From JANMEB01 sp041745295 (GTDB lineage Bacteria; Planctomycetota; Planctomycetia; Pirellulales; Pirellulaceae): a DNA stretch of 64,000 nt. The stretch lies in assembly GCA_041745295.1 (NCBI GenBank), contig JBGTJE010000043.1, positions 56,341 through 120,340 of the forward strand, given 5' to 3'. The notes below the pieces were generated by a model. The model worked only from the letters and a program-made list of their open reading frames with translations. It was not told where the DNA came from and did no database searches. A program made the translations under genes and the position numbers. Shown piece after piece: positions 17,095 through 25,138 of this stretch. Each line of letters starts with the position of its first letter. The stretch's first letter is position 1.

Positions 17095-18294
17095 ATGTTC
17101 ACCATCACCAAAGACCAAATCATCCCCTGCACGATCACCGGTTCCTGGCCGCGGCCACGCTGGATGGATGAGAGCATGTGGGGGCGTCCGCTCGACACCT
17201 GCATGATGGACGTTCGCTTTCGCGAGAAATTCCAAGACGCAATGGCCGTCATCGTCAGCGATCAAGAACGGGCCGGCATCGACATCCTAACGCACGGCGA
17301 CTTGCACTGCGACGAAGACTACGCCGGGCGAAGTTGGCATCATTATCCGCTGCAGCGCTGGGGCGGATTCGAAGGCGACCACCTTCAATCGTGGTCGACC
17401 CGCTCGCCTTGGCTTAAATATCCGGCCGGCACGATGCTGAATGAAATCTACACCGGCTGGCGGTGGCCGCGGGTCGTCGGGCCGATCGTCTATCAACCGC
17501 TGGACTATCCGAAACTCTGGCGGATCGCCCAGTCAAAAACGGTCAAGCCGATCAAATTTGGGACCTGTTGCACTCAAGTCATGGGATTGTTCCTCGACAT
17601 TCACACCCCGCATTACAAAGACAAACGGCAAGTTCTGTGGGATATGGCGGAAGCAATGAATCGTGAGTTGCTGGCCCTCCGCGACGCCGGCTGCCGATGC
17701 CTGCAAATCGAGGAACCCTGCCTGCATTTCCTGGCCAATACGTTGGGCAAGGATCACAGCGACGTCCGGTTTTATCTCGATTGCTATAACCGCGAAGTCC
17801 AAGGCCTGGACGATGTCGAAATCTGGATTCACACATGTTGGGGAAACCCCAATATGCAGCGCGTAATCGATAACGACAGCTACGCGGCGTCGCTCGATAT
17901 GTACATGAGCGAAGCCCGCGGCGACGTCTGGACAATCGAGACCAAAGATCGCGACATGCGCGAGATCGAATTACTCGCACCTTTTATGCGCAACGCGGGC
18001 AAGAAAGTTTGCGTCGGAGCGGTGAGCCATCGCCGGTTGCAAGTCGAGCAGCCGCAAGAAGTCGCCGACACGATTCGCTTGGCGCTCAAGTACGTGCCGG
18101 CCGAGCGATTGATCATTTCATCCGACTGTGGATTCGGCCGTCAAGGCTGCAACCGCGAGATCGCGTTCTTCAAAACGACGTCGATTGCTCAAGGCTGCAA
18201 TCTCGTCCGGGCCGAACTCGGTCTCCCTCAAGCCCCCATCCGCGCCGCTGCCTCCCACCTCCAAACCGACATCGTCATGGACAAGCCGGCGTGA
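17095..18294 (+). CDS. MetE-like (cobalamin-independent methionine synthase C-terminal) family protein
   Basis: A 399-residue protein with a UROD/MetE-like barrel. The start MFTITKDQIIPCTITGSWPRP contains the family's ITGSWPRP-like N-terminal motif. Zinc-ligand candidates follow the MetE order: His and Cys in WIHTCWGNP, a Glu in the segment after it, and Cys in IISSDCGFGRQG. The substrate-folate N-terminal half of true MetE is missing. Such short homologues transfer methyl groups from various donors or demethylate small molecules. Translational coupling to the oxidoreductase suggests a shared pathway, although the oxidoreductase is exported and this protein has no signal peptide. Confidence 0.82.
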   Translation: MFTITKDQIIPCTITGSWPRPRWMDESMWGRPLDTCMMDVRFREKFQDAMAVIVSDQERAGIDILTHGDLHCDEDYAGRSWHHYPLQRWGGFEGDHLQSWSTRSPWLKYPAGTMLNEIYTGWRWPRVVGPIVYQPLDYPKLWRIAQSKTVKPIKFGTCCTQVMGLFLDIHTPHYKDKRQVLWDMAEAMNRELLALRDAGCRCLQIEEPCLHFLANTLGKDHSDVRFYLDCYNREVQGLDDVEIWIHTCWGNPNMQRVIDNDSYAASLDMYMSEARGDVWTIETKDRDMREIELLAPFMRNAGKKVCVGAVSHRRLQVEQPQEVADTIRLALKYVPAERLIISSDCGFGRQGCNREIAFFKTTSIAQGCNLVRAELGLPQAPIRAAASHLQTDIVMDKPA

Positions 18295-18415
18295 TTTCAC
18301 GATGCAACGCGTTTATTCGAGGCGATTGCTGCAGTTAGTGACGACGTTTGATTCGCGCGACCGCATGAATAACGGTTTTTCAACGATTTTCATGATGGTT
18401 GGTCCAATTATTCTT

Positions 18416-18449
18416 TAGTCGCGGAGCGGCGGCGGCCGCCTAGCCGTGG
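18416..18449. repeat. Repeat family E, copy 1
   Basis: The sequence reads TAGTCGCGGAGCGGCGGC followed by GGCCGCCTAGCCG. A related sequence is at 54687-54715. It is GC-rich and self-complementary (GGCGGC/GCCGCC) and lies downstream of the MetE-like gene, where it might help stop transcription. Confidence 0.5.
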
Positions 18450-18505
18450 ACGCAAGTCCAGGGAATTATTTACCCACATTTCCCAGCCGCGTAGCGGCGA
18501 CACAA

Positions 18506-19207
18506 TTAATTTCCATCGCGAATGATCAGCCAGATTGTCAGCGCCAATAGAACAAGAGCGCCGCAAAAGAGGACGATTGGGACGCGCCACAATCGCTTGC
18601 GGTGCAACGCCGTAAACTCCTCACTGGAGATCGCGTCGGCCCATTCGTCGTGCCGCTGGCTTTCCTCGGGGGGCGGCCCCAAGCGAAACTCGACTTCGGC
18701 CCGCTGTGAATCTTCCACAAACTGGTGCCCGACCGTGCTCTTGGGCGCGGTGGTCTTGATGGCCGAGCCGAGATATTGGATCTCCGAAATCTCGGCCCGC
18801 GAAGATTGATCCAACGTCACGCGGCCAATCTCGTATGCCCGCTGCCGCAAGGCGGCCGGCGCGAGCGTGGTCTCGTTGCGGCAGATTGCCGACAAGATTT
18901 CATGACAGCCGGAAATCTCGCTCAGCAACAGCGTCGACTCGAATGCCTGCTTCTCAAACGATTCGACGGTGGATTCGGCGAGCGTGTTGTCCAAGTACTC
19001 GGCAACCCAATTGGGGTCCTTGAGCCCTTCCGCGCAATCGGGGGCCAACGCGGCGACATCGGGATCGGCGGTGATTCTGCGCAGCTCGGCGATCAACTTG
19101 GTCGCGGTTGGGCTCTCGCGAACTTTGGCCTCGATTCGTTCAACCGCCCGTAGATTGAGGTTGGACTGGTTCAAGTAGGCTAGCAATGTTCGCAAAGTCA
19201 ATCGCAT
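18506..19207 (-). CDS. Planctomycete membrane-anchored protein, MRLTLRTLLAYL family
   Basis: A 233-residue protein whose N-terminus (MRLTLRTLLAYLNQSNLNLR) and DPNWVAEYLDNTLAESTVESF block match a family I know from many planctomycetes, often near ECF sigma factors or kinases. The family resembles anti-sigma-type zinc-finger proteins in position of helices, but no zinc ligands are present. The C-terminus is one transmembrane helix (about 208-230, VLFCGALVLLALTIWLII), so the N-terminal domain faces the cytoplasm. Function unknown; a role in signalling is inference. Confidence 0.8.
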   Translation of the reverse strand: MRLTLRTLLAYLNQSNLNLRAVERIEAKVRESPTATKLIAELRRITADPDVAALAPDCAEGLKDPNWVAEYLDNTLAESTVESFEKQAFESTLLLSEISGCHEILSAICRNETTLAPAALRQRAYEIGRVTLDQSSRAEISEIQYLGSAIKTTAPKSTVGHQFVEDSQRAEVEFRLGPPPEESQRHDEWADAISSEEFTALHRKRLWRVPIVLFCGALVLLALTIWLIIRDGN

Positions 19208-19365
19208 GATCTGGGACTAAGACGTGCAATATGTTGTTCAGAGGAATGACTTCCAGAATAGTCCAAACTCATGCCGAGTGTTGGGCGCGCCCCGGGCCTG
19301 GGCCCTTGGAAGTTCTCAGATACCAATTCTTCGAGTTCAATCTGAACACTGAAAACTTGTCCGCT

Positions 19366-19400
19366 CCCCTCCCTAGCCCTCCCCACGAGGGGGAGGGAAC
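19366..19400. repeat. Repeat family K, copy 2
   Basis: CCCCTCCCTAGCCCTCCCC is followed by a short centre and GGGGGAGGGAA. A further GGAGGGAATAA fragment lies about 30 bases downstream. It has the same layout as the copy at 25014-25056. Confidence 0.65.
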
Positions 19401-19456
19401 AAGAAGATCGCGCTCCCGATGATGGAGGGAATAAAGCAATCGCGCTCGATCCCTGC

Positions 19457-20911
19457 CTAACCAAACAGCTCGCGCACGGGCTTTCCTTTGCCATCGGACG
19501 TTATGTAGAACGGCCGGCGCTCGACCTCAAACGACGCGTCGGGGGGAATTCCCAAAGCGGCGTAAATGGTCGCGTGAACGTCTGAGACCGAAATCGGATT
19601 CTCGATCGTTAGCAGCGGACGCTCGTCGGCCGTTTTTCCATAGACCAGTCCGCGTTTGATTCCGCCACCAAACATCAGCAGACAATTGGCGCCAGTAAAA
19701 TGTCGATGCAAGCCATACTGCTTCATCTCTTGCATTTTGTCGGCGGGAGCCCGCGATTGGTCCGGGGCGGTGCTTCCGGGAACTCCCTCGACGATCATGT
19801 CGCGGCTGAACTCGCTGGCCAACACGACCAGCGTCCGGTCGAGCAGGCCGCGGGTTTCCAAATCGAGGATCAGTTGGGCAACCGGAGCGTCAATCTGCTG
19901 TTTCATTTTCGCAGCGGTTGTATGTCCGTTCTCATGGGTGTCCCAACTTTCAAAGGGAACGTATTCGGTGGTGACTTCGATGAATCGAGCCCCCTCCTCG
20001 ACCAGACGTCTGGCCAATAGGCAGCCCAAGCCAAATCGACCGGTGTTGTAGCGATCAAAACTTTCGCGCGGTTCGAGCGACAAATCAAACGCGGACTTGG
20101 CGGGCGAATGGAGCAGACCATACGCCCCTTCCAACGCCGCCGCGACCGACGCTTGGTGATAATCGGATGCGCCGCGAAGCTGTGGGTCGCGCTCGAGAAA
20201 TTGGCGATACAACTGCTGGCGGTTTTCGAAGCGTTTTGTCGTCATGCCGCTCGGCGGCTGCAGGGCATCGAGAGCTTGGTCGGGGAACGGAATCAAAAAC
20301 GGGCCGTGCTCGCCGCCCAAGAAGCCGGCAGTGTGAAAGGCCTTGAGTTCTTCTTGTTCGCCGATCCCTTCGAGCCGCTGGCCGATGTCGATAAAGGCGG
20401 GAATCGCTTCCTGCCGCGGTCCGAGCAGTTTCGAGATCCACGCTCCGATATGCGGTGCGGCGACAGTTTGCGGCGGAACATACCCCGTATGCCAGTGGTA
20501 TTGATGCCGCGAGTGCAAGATGTTTCCCAAATCCGGCAGGACGTGTGAGCGGATAAGCGTCCCTCGATCCAGGACTTGGGCGATATTCTCCAAGCCTTCG
20601 CAGATTTTGACGCCGTTCAGAACGGTGTCGATCGCTGGAAACGTGGAGAGGATGGATTTTGCTTCCAAGCCAACTTCATAGGGACTGTACCTTTTCGGAT
20701 CGAACGTCTCCGGTCCGGCCATGCCTCCCGCCATCCATAACAAGATGCACGCATCGGCTGTAGCTTTTGGCCCCACACTCTCCTGGCGTTCTTTTGCCAA
20801 AAGCCTTGGCCCATCCCACAGCAACGCCGCCGCGGACGCCGCACCCAATTGGCGAACGAAATCGCGACGAGCAATGCCAATTTGCCGAGTTGGTTCACTA
20901 GTTCGAGTCAT
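19457..20911 (-). CDS. DUF1501 domain protein (sulfatase-like, Tat-exported)
   Basis: A 484-residue protein with an N-terminal double-arginine export signal (ARRDFVRQLGAASAAALLW). The DUF1501 domain has CILLWMAGGMAGPETFDPK, LIRSHVLPDLGN, RHQYHWHTGY and a C-terminal VLASEFSRDMIVEG block followed by HFTGANCLLMFGGGIKRG. DUF1501 is related to the alkaline phosphatase/sulfatase superfamily, but its function is not settled. In planctomycetes it is nearly always paired with a DUF1549/DUF1553 cytochrome-like protein, here the upstream gene at 22982. AAAGGA precedes the start. Confidence 0.88.
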   Translation of the reverse strand: MTRTSEPTRQIGIARRDFVRQLGAASAAALLWDGPRLLAKERQESVGPKATADACILLWMAGGMAGPETFDPKRYSPYEVGLEAKSILSTFPAIDTVLNGVKICEGLENIAQVLDRGTLIRSHVLPDLGNILHSRHQYHWHTGYVPPQTVAAPHIGAWISKLLGPRQEAIPAFIDIGQRLEGIGEQEELKAFHTAGFLGGEHGPFLIPFPDQALDALQPPSGMTTKRFENRQQLYRQFLERDPQLRGASDYHQASVAAALEGAYGLLHSPAKSAFDLSLEPRESFDRYNTGRFGLGCLLARRLVEEGARFIEVTTEYVPFESWDTHENGHTTAAKMKQQIDAPVAQLILDLETRGLLDRTLVVLASEFSRDMIVEGVPGSTAPDQSRAPADKMQEMKQYGLHRHFTGANCLLMFGGGIKRGLVYGKTADERPLLTIENPISVSDVHATIYAALGIPPDASFEVERRPFYITSDGKGKPVRELFG

Positions 20912-20963
20912 CGGCGCATCCTTTGAGCCAAAGCAATTGTAATCAAGTTCGCGGAAAAAAATT

Positions 20964-21050
20964 GGGTGGCACGCCCTGAGTCTTCGAAGGGCGTGGCAGC
21001 GTTGCCCGTTAATTCCACCACGTCCGTCGAAGACTCAGGGGGTGTCACCC
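20964..21050. repeat. Repeat family G, inverted pair (87 bp)
   Basis: Left arm GGGTGGCACGCCCTGAG and following bases pair with the right arm, which ends CTCAGGGGGTGTCACCC. Each half contains CTTCGAAG or GTCGAAGAC at its centre. A fragment of the same family is at 42279-42320. It lies in the spacer of the DUF1549/1553-DUF1501 pair. Confidence 0.75.
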
Positions 21051-21074
21051 GGAAGAAGAACTTCTATTGGCCAT

Positions 21075-22982
21075 TCAACGCACGAAACAAAACTCCGGCA
21101 GTGAGACGATGATCCAAAGCAGATCGGCCAGCGAGTCCTTTTGCACCGGGGAGCCCAACATTTGTGCGGCCGTTTCCAGTTCAGGGGCGGTCGGATCACG
21201 CGAAAGGCTAGATCGGTACAGCCATCTTACGATTTTGTCCGCCGGTGCATCTTTGAATCGGGCCAGGATGGAGTCGGAACCTTGTTCGAGCGTTGTCATG
21301 AGCTGGGTGCCGTTGATCAGGTCCATCGCTTCGAGCGTCGTGAGGCTGGCCGGGCGCGACGTGACGACTTGCTCGCGGTTGGGCCGACCCAAAACGCTCA
21401 TCAGGCGGTCGGCGTTGACCAACGACGCCCGCACCGGGCGGTTGTCGCGATAGCCGAAATCGACCGCCGGCTGATTGGGCCAGTTGTCCGTAATCTGCCA
21501 AATGGCGTCGAGCCACTGCTCGGCCGTCAAGCGTCGGGCCAGCGGCCCGTGAAACTCGAACGGTTCTCCCGGTTGCGGCGGCGGAACGCAGACATGCTGG
21601 TAGGTTTGCGAAGTAGCAATCGTGCGAAGCGTGTGTTTGAGATCGTATTTGTGCTGCACCAAGTCCGCGGCCAGCCAATCGAGCAATTCCTCGTTCCAAG
21701 ACGGGGAGTCCATTGAGTCCATCGGCTCGACCAATCCCCGACCCATCATTCGCTGCCAAAGCCGATTGACGATCGTACGCGAGAATCTGCCGTTCTCAGG
21801 TTTCGTCAAAAGCGCCGCAAGCTGTTCCAAACGTTGTTCGCGCGATCCAGTAGGATCGATTGCCCCGAGTTCCGGAAACAAAAATGCGGCGGTAGCAAAG
21901 CTGCCTTGAGCGACGTCGCAGCGATGGATCTCCAAGGGTGACTCCGCGATCACTGCGGCTAGACCGTAAGCGTCGGTGAGCTTCCACGAGTCGATAAAAC
22001 TATCGTGGCACGAGGCGCACTTTAGATTGAGTCCCAAAAAAACTTGCCCGACGTTTTGCGCGAACTGCAACTCCACGACTTGGCTGGCGTTGATCCTGCC
22101 GCGCCAACGAATACCGCGCGAAAAACCTTCGGATCCGGGCGAAGGCACGATCAACTCGCGAACCATTGCATCGTACGGCTTGTTGTGCAGCAGAGTATGG
22201 TACAGCCAATCGGTAATCGGCGCGCGGCCCCCGTCGATGTATCCGGTCCCGCTGTAATCGTTGCGAAGCAAATCATTCCAAAACGTCAGCCAGTGTTCAG
22301 CGTAACCGCGGTTGTCGTTCAAGAGTTCGTCGACCAAGCGAGTTCGCTTATCGGGGGCCGTGTCCGCGGCAAATGACTCCACGACGTCCGCGGTTGGCAG
22401 TAATCCGATCAAGTCCAGCGATGCGCGGCGGATAAAGCTCCGATCGTCGACGAGTGGGACGTTTTCCTCGGCGGATCGTTCCACCAAGTTGTCAATGGAT
22501 AGGTCGGCAGAATTCGGTTTCGCCACGACCGGTCGCAACGCCAACGGTCGCGCGACCGATTTATTCGCAAACGAAAAGCCGTCGTCCCAAGCTAGGCCTT
22601 CGCCGATCCAGCGGCGGAACAAGTCGATTTCCTCAGCGGAAAGCGGACCCTTGTTCAGCGGCATCCGAGTTTCAGGGTCGTCGCTATTGATTCGGGCCAA
22701 CAATTCGCTTTCGTTGGGTTCGTTGAGATCGACCACGCCGCTGCGCATGAGATCATCGCGAGTGTCAAACGAAAGTGATCCTTCGTGGCGGCCGCTGGTG
22801 TGGCACGTCGCGCAATGTTTGCGAATCAGCGGCACGACTTGGTGGGAAAAATCCACAGGCTGTTGGGCGCAAATTGCGCTCGGTGCGTATGCCGCGATGC
22901 CAACAACCACGGCGGTGCCAACAACCACGGCGACAACTTCGCCAATGGGTCGAAACAGCCTATACGAACAATTCGATGCCAT
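21075..22982 (-). CDS. DUF1549/DUF1553 protein with cytochrome c-like domain
   Basis: A 635-residue exported protein. ATG 22982 starts a signal peptide (a VVAVVVGTAVVVGIAA core). A heme-binding motif CATCH (in VPLIRKHCATCHTSG) marks a planctomycete-type cytochrome c domain at about residues 40-135. DUF1549 follows (RRASLDLIGLLPTADVV, HWLTFWNDLLRNDYSG, LKCASCHDSF with a second CxxCH), then DUF1553 (FSRTIVNRLWQRMMGRGLVEP, MDLINGTQLM). Relatives are abundant in planctomycetes and are thought to work at the cell envelope, possibly in carbohydrate or redox metabolism. It precedes the DUF1501 gene and is probably cotranscribed with it. Confidence 0.9.
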   Translation of the reverse strand: MASNCSYRLFRPIGEVVAVVVGTAVVVGIAAYAPSAICAQQPVDFSHQVVPLIRKHCATCHTSGRHEGSLSFDTRDDLMRSGVVDLNEPNESELLARINSDDPETRMPLNKGPLSAEEIDLFRRWIGEGLAWDDGFSFANKSVARPLALRPVVAKPNSADLSIDNLVERSAEENVPLVDDRSFIRRASLDLIGLLPTADVVESFAADTAPDKRTRLVDELLNDNRGYAEHWLTFWNDLLRNDYSGTGYIDGGRAPITDWLYHTLLHNKPYDAMVRELIVPSPGSEGFSRGIRWRGRINASQVVELQFAQNVGQVFLGLNLKCASCHDSFIDSWKLTDAYGLAAVIAESPLEIHRCDVAQGSFATAAFLFPELGAIDPTGSREQRLEQLAALLTKPENGRFSRTIVNRLWQRMMGRGLVEPMDSMDSPSWNEELLDWLAADLVQHKYDLKHTLRTIATSQTYQHVCVPPPQPGEPFEFHGPLARRLTAEQWLDAIWQITDNWPNQPAVDFGYRDNRPVRASLVNADRLMSVLGRPNREQVVTSRPASLTTLEAMDLINGTQLMTTLEQGSDSILARFKDAPADKIVRWLYRSSLSRDPTAPELETAAQMLGSPVQKDSLADLLWIIVSLPEFCFVR

Positions 22983-23029
22983 GCATTCATCGTAAGCGAC
23001 AGAAGTAGGTCTCGTTAGTAGGTCTGCCC

Positions 23030-23172
23030 GTAGGTCTCGCGAGCCGAGCGAGCCTTGACGCGGCAAAATCGACGCAAAATTTCTCTTGAGTAGACACGGC
23101 TGATTGGCGCAACGACGCCTGGGTTAATAACCGACGGATGGTGCAAGGTCTCGCTCGGCTCGCGCGACCTAC
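23030..23172. repeat. Repeat family A, inverted pair, copy 2 (143 bp)
   Basis: The left unit 23030-23054 begins GTAGGTCTCGC (one mismatch near its end); the right unit 23148-23172 ends GCGACCTAC. Two further partial heads (GTAGGTCTCG at 23005 and GTAGGTCTG at 23018) lie just outside. On the other side a degenerate head supplies the stop codon of the gene at 23184. The sequence next to the right unit (GGATGGTGCAAG) is shared with copy 3. Confidence 0.85.
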
Positions 23173-23183
23173 GGGCGAGACTC

Positions 23184-24329
23184 CTACCGAAAACCCGTCG
23201 GCTGCGAGGCCAAACCGGCCTGCGGCTTTTCGTAAGCCGAGAACAATCCCCAGATCGGCAAGTGATCCGAAATCAACTGCGCTTGTTCGAGCTTTAAGCC
23301 GTAGAATTGTGCGAGATCGAACACGCCGAATTTGTTTTGAAATTCGTTGGTCGCGTAGCGATCAAATACGATATTGTCATAGCACTTGCTGCGCATCGTA
23401 TTGGTGTTCATTTCGGGGGGAATTATCGCGAACAGATTGGGAATTTGCGCCAGTGGCCCAAACTGGAGGGGCGACGCGTTGAGATCGCCCAACAAAATTA
23501 AATCGTCTTCGTAGGGAAAGGCCTGCCGGGCCATCCGAAGAATATCGGCCAATGCGCCCATTTCGGTAGGGACCAAGTCAGGATCGGTGTGGATATTGAT
23601 CAGCGTAAACGTAAAACCATTCCGCGGGTCGGGCGTTCGGCAGCGAAATGTAACGGCCAGCGGGTCGCGGTGAAGTAGCCGTTGGGGATGCCGCAGAACG
23701 ATACCCTTGTCGATCCGCTCAATTTTTTGTTCGTTAAAGATGTAAATGTATTGTTCCTTGCTGTCGGTTCGGCCTTCGCGCGGTCCGACCACGTAGCCGT
23801 ATTGAAAGCCGCCTTGGTTGATCATCTGCACGAATCGCGGAACGATCGTGTCGTCAGTCGAGCGCAGCTCTTGAATGGCCAGCACGTCGAACTTTCGCGC
23901 GATGTCAACGAGATAACCCATCAGGTTCGCATCGTTCATCTTGCTCGTGCCGAAGACTTGGATGTTGAACGAGCCGATCGAAACGAACGGTTCAGGCTGT
24001 GAGATCGGTGTCGCTTGGATACCGCCGGCGTTCGAAGGATACGAGGCAGGCGTAGCAGGATACGCGGATTGCGATCCGGAAATCTGCGTCGAAGATTGCG
24101 AATGCGCAGTCGTGCCCCACGGCAGCCCGAGGGGCGCAGTGGCCGTCCCATTGCCTGCGGGGACGTTGTTCAACAGATCGGCAGTTCGATCGGCGACTTG
24201 CGAAAGGCTGTCGCAGCCAAGCCATCCCAGGACCGTGGTGATGACCACCAGCAGGCTTACTCCGGCTGGGTAATTACGGAAGAAACCCAGACCGGCGTTT
24301 AGGCCGGTGGGTCGAGTACGTTTGGCCAT
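23184..24329 (-). CDS. Endonuclease/exonuclease/phosphatase (EEP) family protein, membrane-anchored or exported
   Basis: A 381-residue protein. A hydrophobic segment at residues 22-38 (GVSLLVVITTVLGWLGC) is a signal anchor or lipoprotein-like signal. A Ser/Thr/Pro/Gly-rich linker to about residue 110 leads to a DNase I-like domain: SIGSFNIQVFG, Glu in VLAIQELRSTDD, LINIHTDPD, LLGDLNASPLQFG and the catalytic His in SDHLPIWGLF. All main EEP residues are present, so it is probably an active extracellular nuclease or phosphoesterase. AAGGAGG stands 8 bases before ATG 24329. Its stop TAG lies in a GTAG of a family A repeat. Confidence 0.88.
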   Translation of the reverse strand: MAKRTRPTGLNAGLGFFRNYPAGVSLLVVITTVLGWLGCDSLSQVADRTADLLNNVPAGNGTATAPLGLPWGTTAHSQSSTQISGSQSAYPATPASYPSNAGGIQATPISQPEPFVSIGSFNIQVFGTSKMNDANLMGYLVDIARKFDVLAIQELRSTDDTIVPRFVQMINQGGFQYGYVVGPREGRTDSKEQYIYIFNEQKIERIDKGIVLRHPQRLLHRDPLAVTFRCRTPDPRNGFTFTLINIHTDPDLVPTEMGALADILRMARQAFPYEDDLILLGDLNASPLQFGPLAQIPNLFAIIPPEMNTNTMRSKCYDNIVFDRYATNEFQNKFGVFDLAQFYGLKLEQAQLISDHLPIWGLFSAYEKPQAGLASQPTGFR

Positions 24330-24519
24330 CGCAACGCCTCCTTGCGTCGATGCAGAATCTTCGCGCGATTCGATCCCTCGAAATTCGGGCGAAGGTTAGC
24401 GAAGTCAGTTGCCCGCTGCCAGAGCAATCGAATGGTTGCTAGCGAGGGCGCGAGCACTTGAAATCCCGCTGCGTTCGTTACGCAACGAGGGCGAATACGT
24501 AACGCGACAAGGCGCAACT

Positions 24520-25056
24520 CTTATTCCCTCCCCCTTGTGGGGAGGGCTAGGGAGCGGGTTTGGAATTGTGGGTGATTCCATCCCTCGAACCGGGTCAACC
24601 TAATCAAACGAAATGACTCGAAAAAACTCCGCGACCATTCGCGCGGTATGCGAAACGCGCCAAGCGATGCCGAGTATCGGTTGTGGTATTGTTTGCGCGG
24701 CCGCCAACGTCGCGGCGTCAAATTCCGCCGACAAATGCCGATCGGATCATTCATCGTCGATTTCGTGGCACTCGAGCGAAAATTGGTGATTGAATTGGAC
24801 GGCGGTCAACACGGCGAGCGAAGATCATGCGACAACGCGCGAACTCGCTGGTTGAATGCGCAGGGGTTCGCGTTATGCGATTTTGGAATCACGAAGTGTT
24901 GGAAGAAACCGACACGATCGTCGAGATGATCGCGAATGCACTTCAAGAAATGGAAGTTGCCGCAAAGAAATTAGACGGCGACGGATTGGCGAAAGGGTAG
25001 GCCATCGCTAATAAACCCCCCTCCCTAGCCCTCCCCGCGGCGGGGGAGGGAATAAG
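24520..25056. mobile_element. Possible mobile cassette: DUF559 gene between inverted family K repeats
   Basis: The left K copy (24520-24558) starts CTTATTCCCTCCCCC and ends near GGGAGGGCTAGGGAGCGGG. The right K copy (25014-25056) is the same sequence in reverse orientation, ending GAGGGAATAAG. Between them is only a DUF559-type endonuclease gene. The upstream 190 bases (24330-24519) hold nothing recognisable. Inverted ends around a nuclease gene suggest a small mobile unit; no target duplication is obvious, so mobility is inference. Confidence 0.45.
24648..25000 (+). pseudogene. DUF559 (Vsr-like) endonuclease, frameshifted
   Basis: DUF559 proteins have the PD-(D/E)XK-like fold of very-short-patch repair endonucleases. 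From ATG 24648 the frame reads NAPSDAEYRLWYCLRGRQ, GVKFRRQMPIGSFIVDF and LVIELDGGQHGE, which are the conserved blocks. At about 24864-24870 the frame is lost. The expected end (VMRFWNHEVLEETDTIVEMI) continues in another frame to the stop TAG at 24998-25000. One missing base in GGGTTCGCG (for example GGGTTTCGC) would repair it to GFRVMRFWN. It is either a real pseudogene or a sequencing indel. Confidence 0.75.
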
Positions 25057-25138
25057 ACGAGGCCGTGCGAAGTCTAAAGGCTGTTCCCATCTTGCAACTT
25101 GCATTTTGCAATTCGTAATTTGCAATTTCCGCTTCGCT

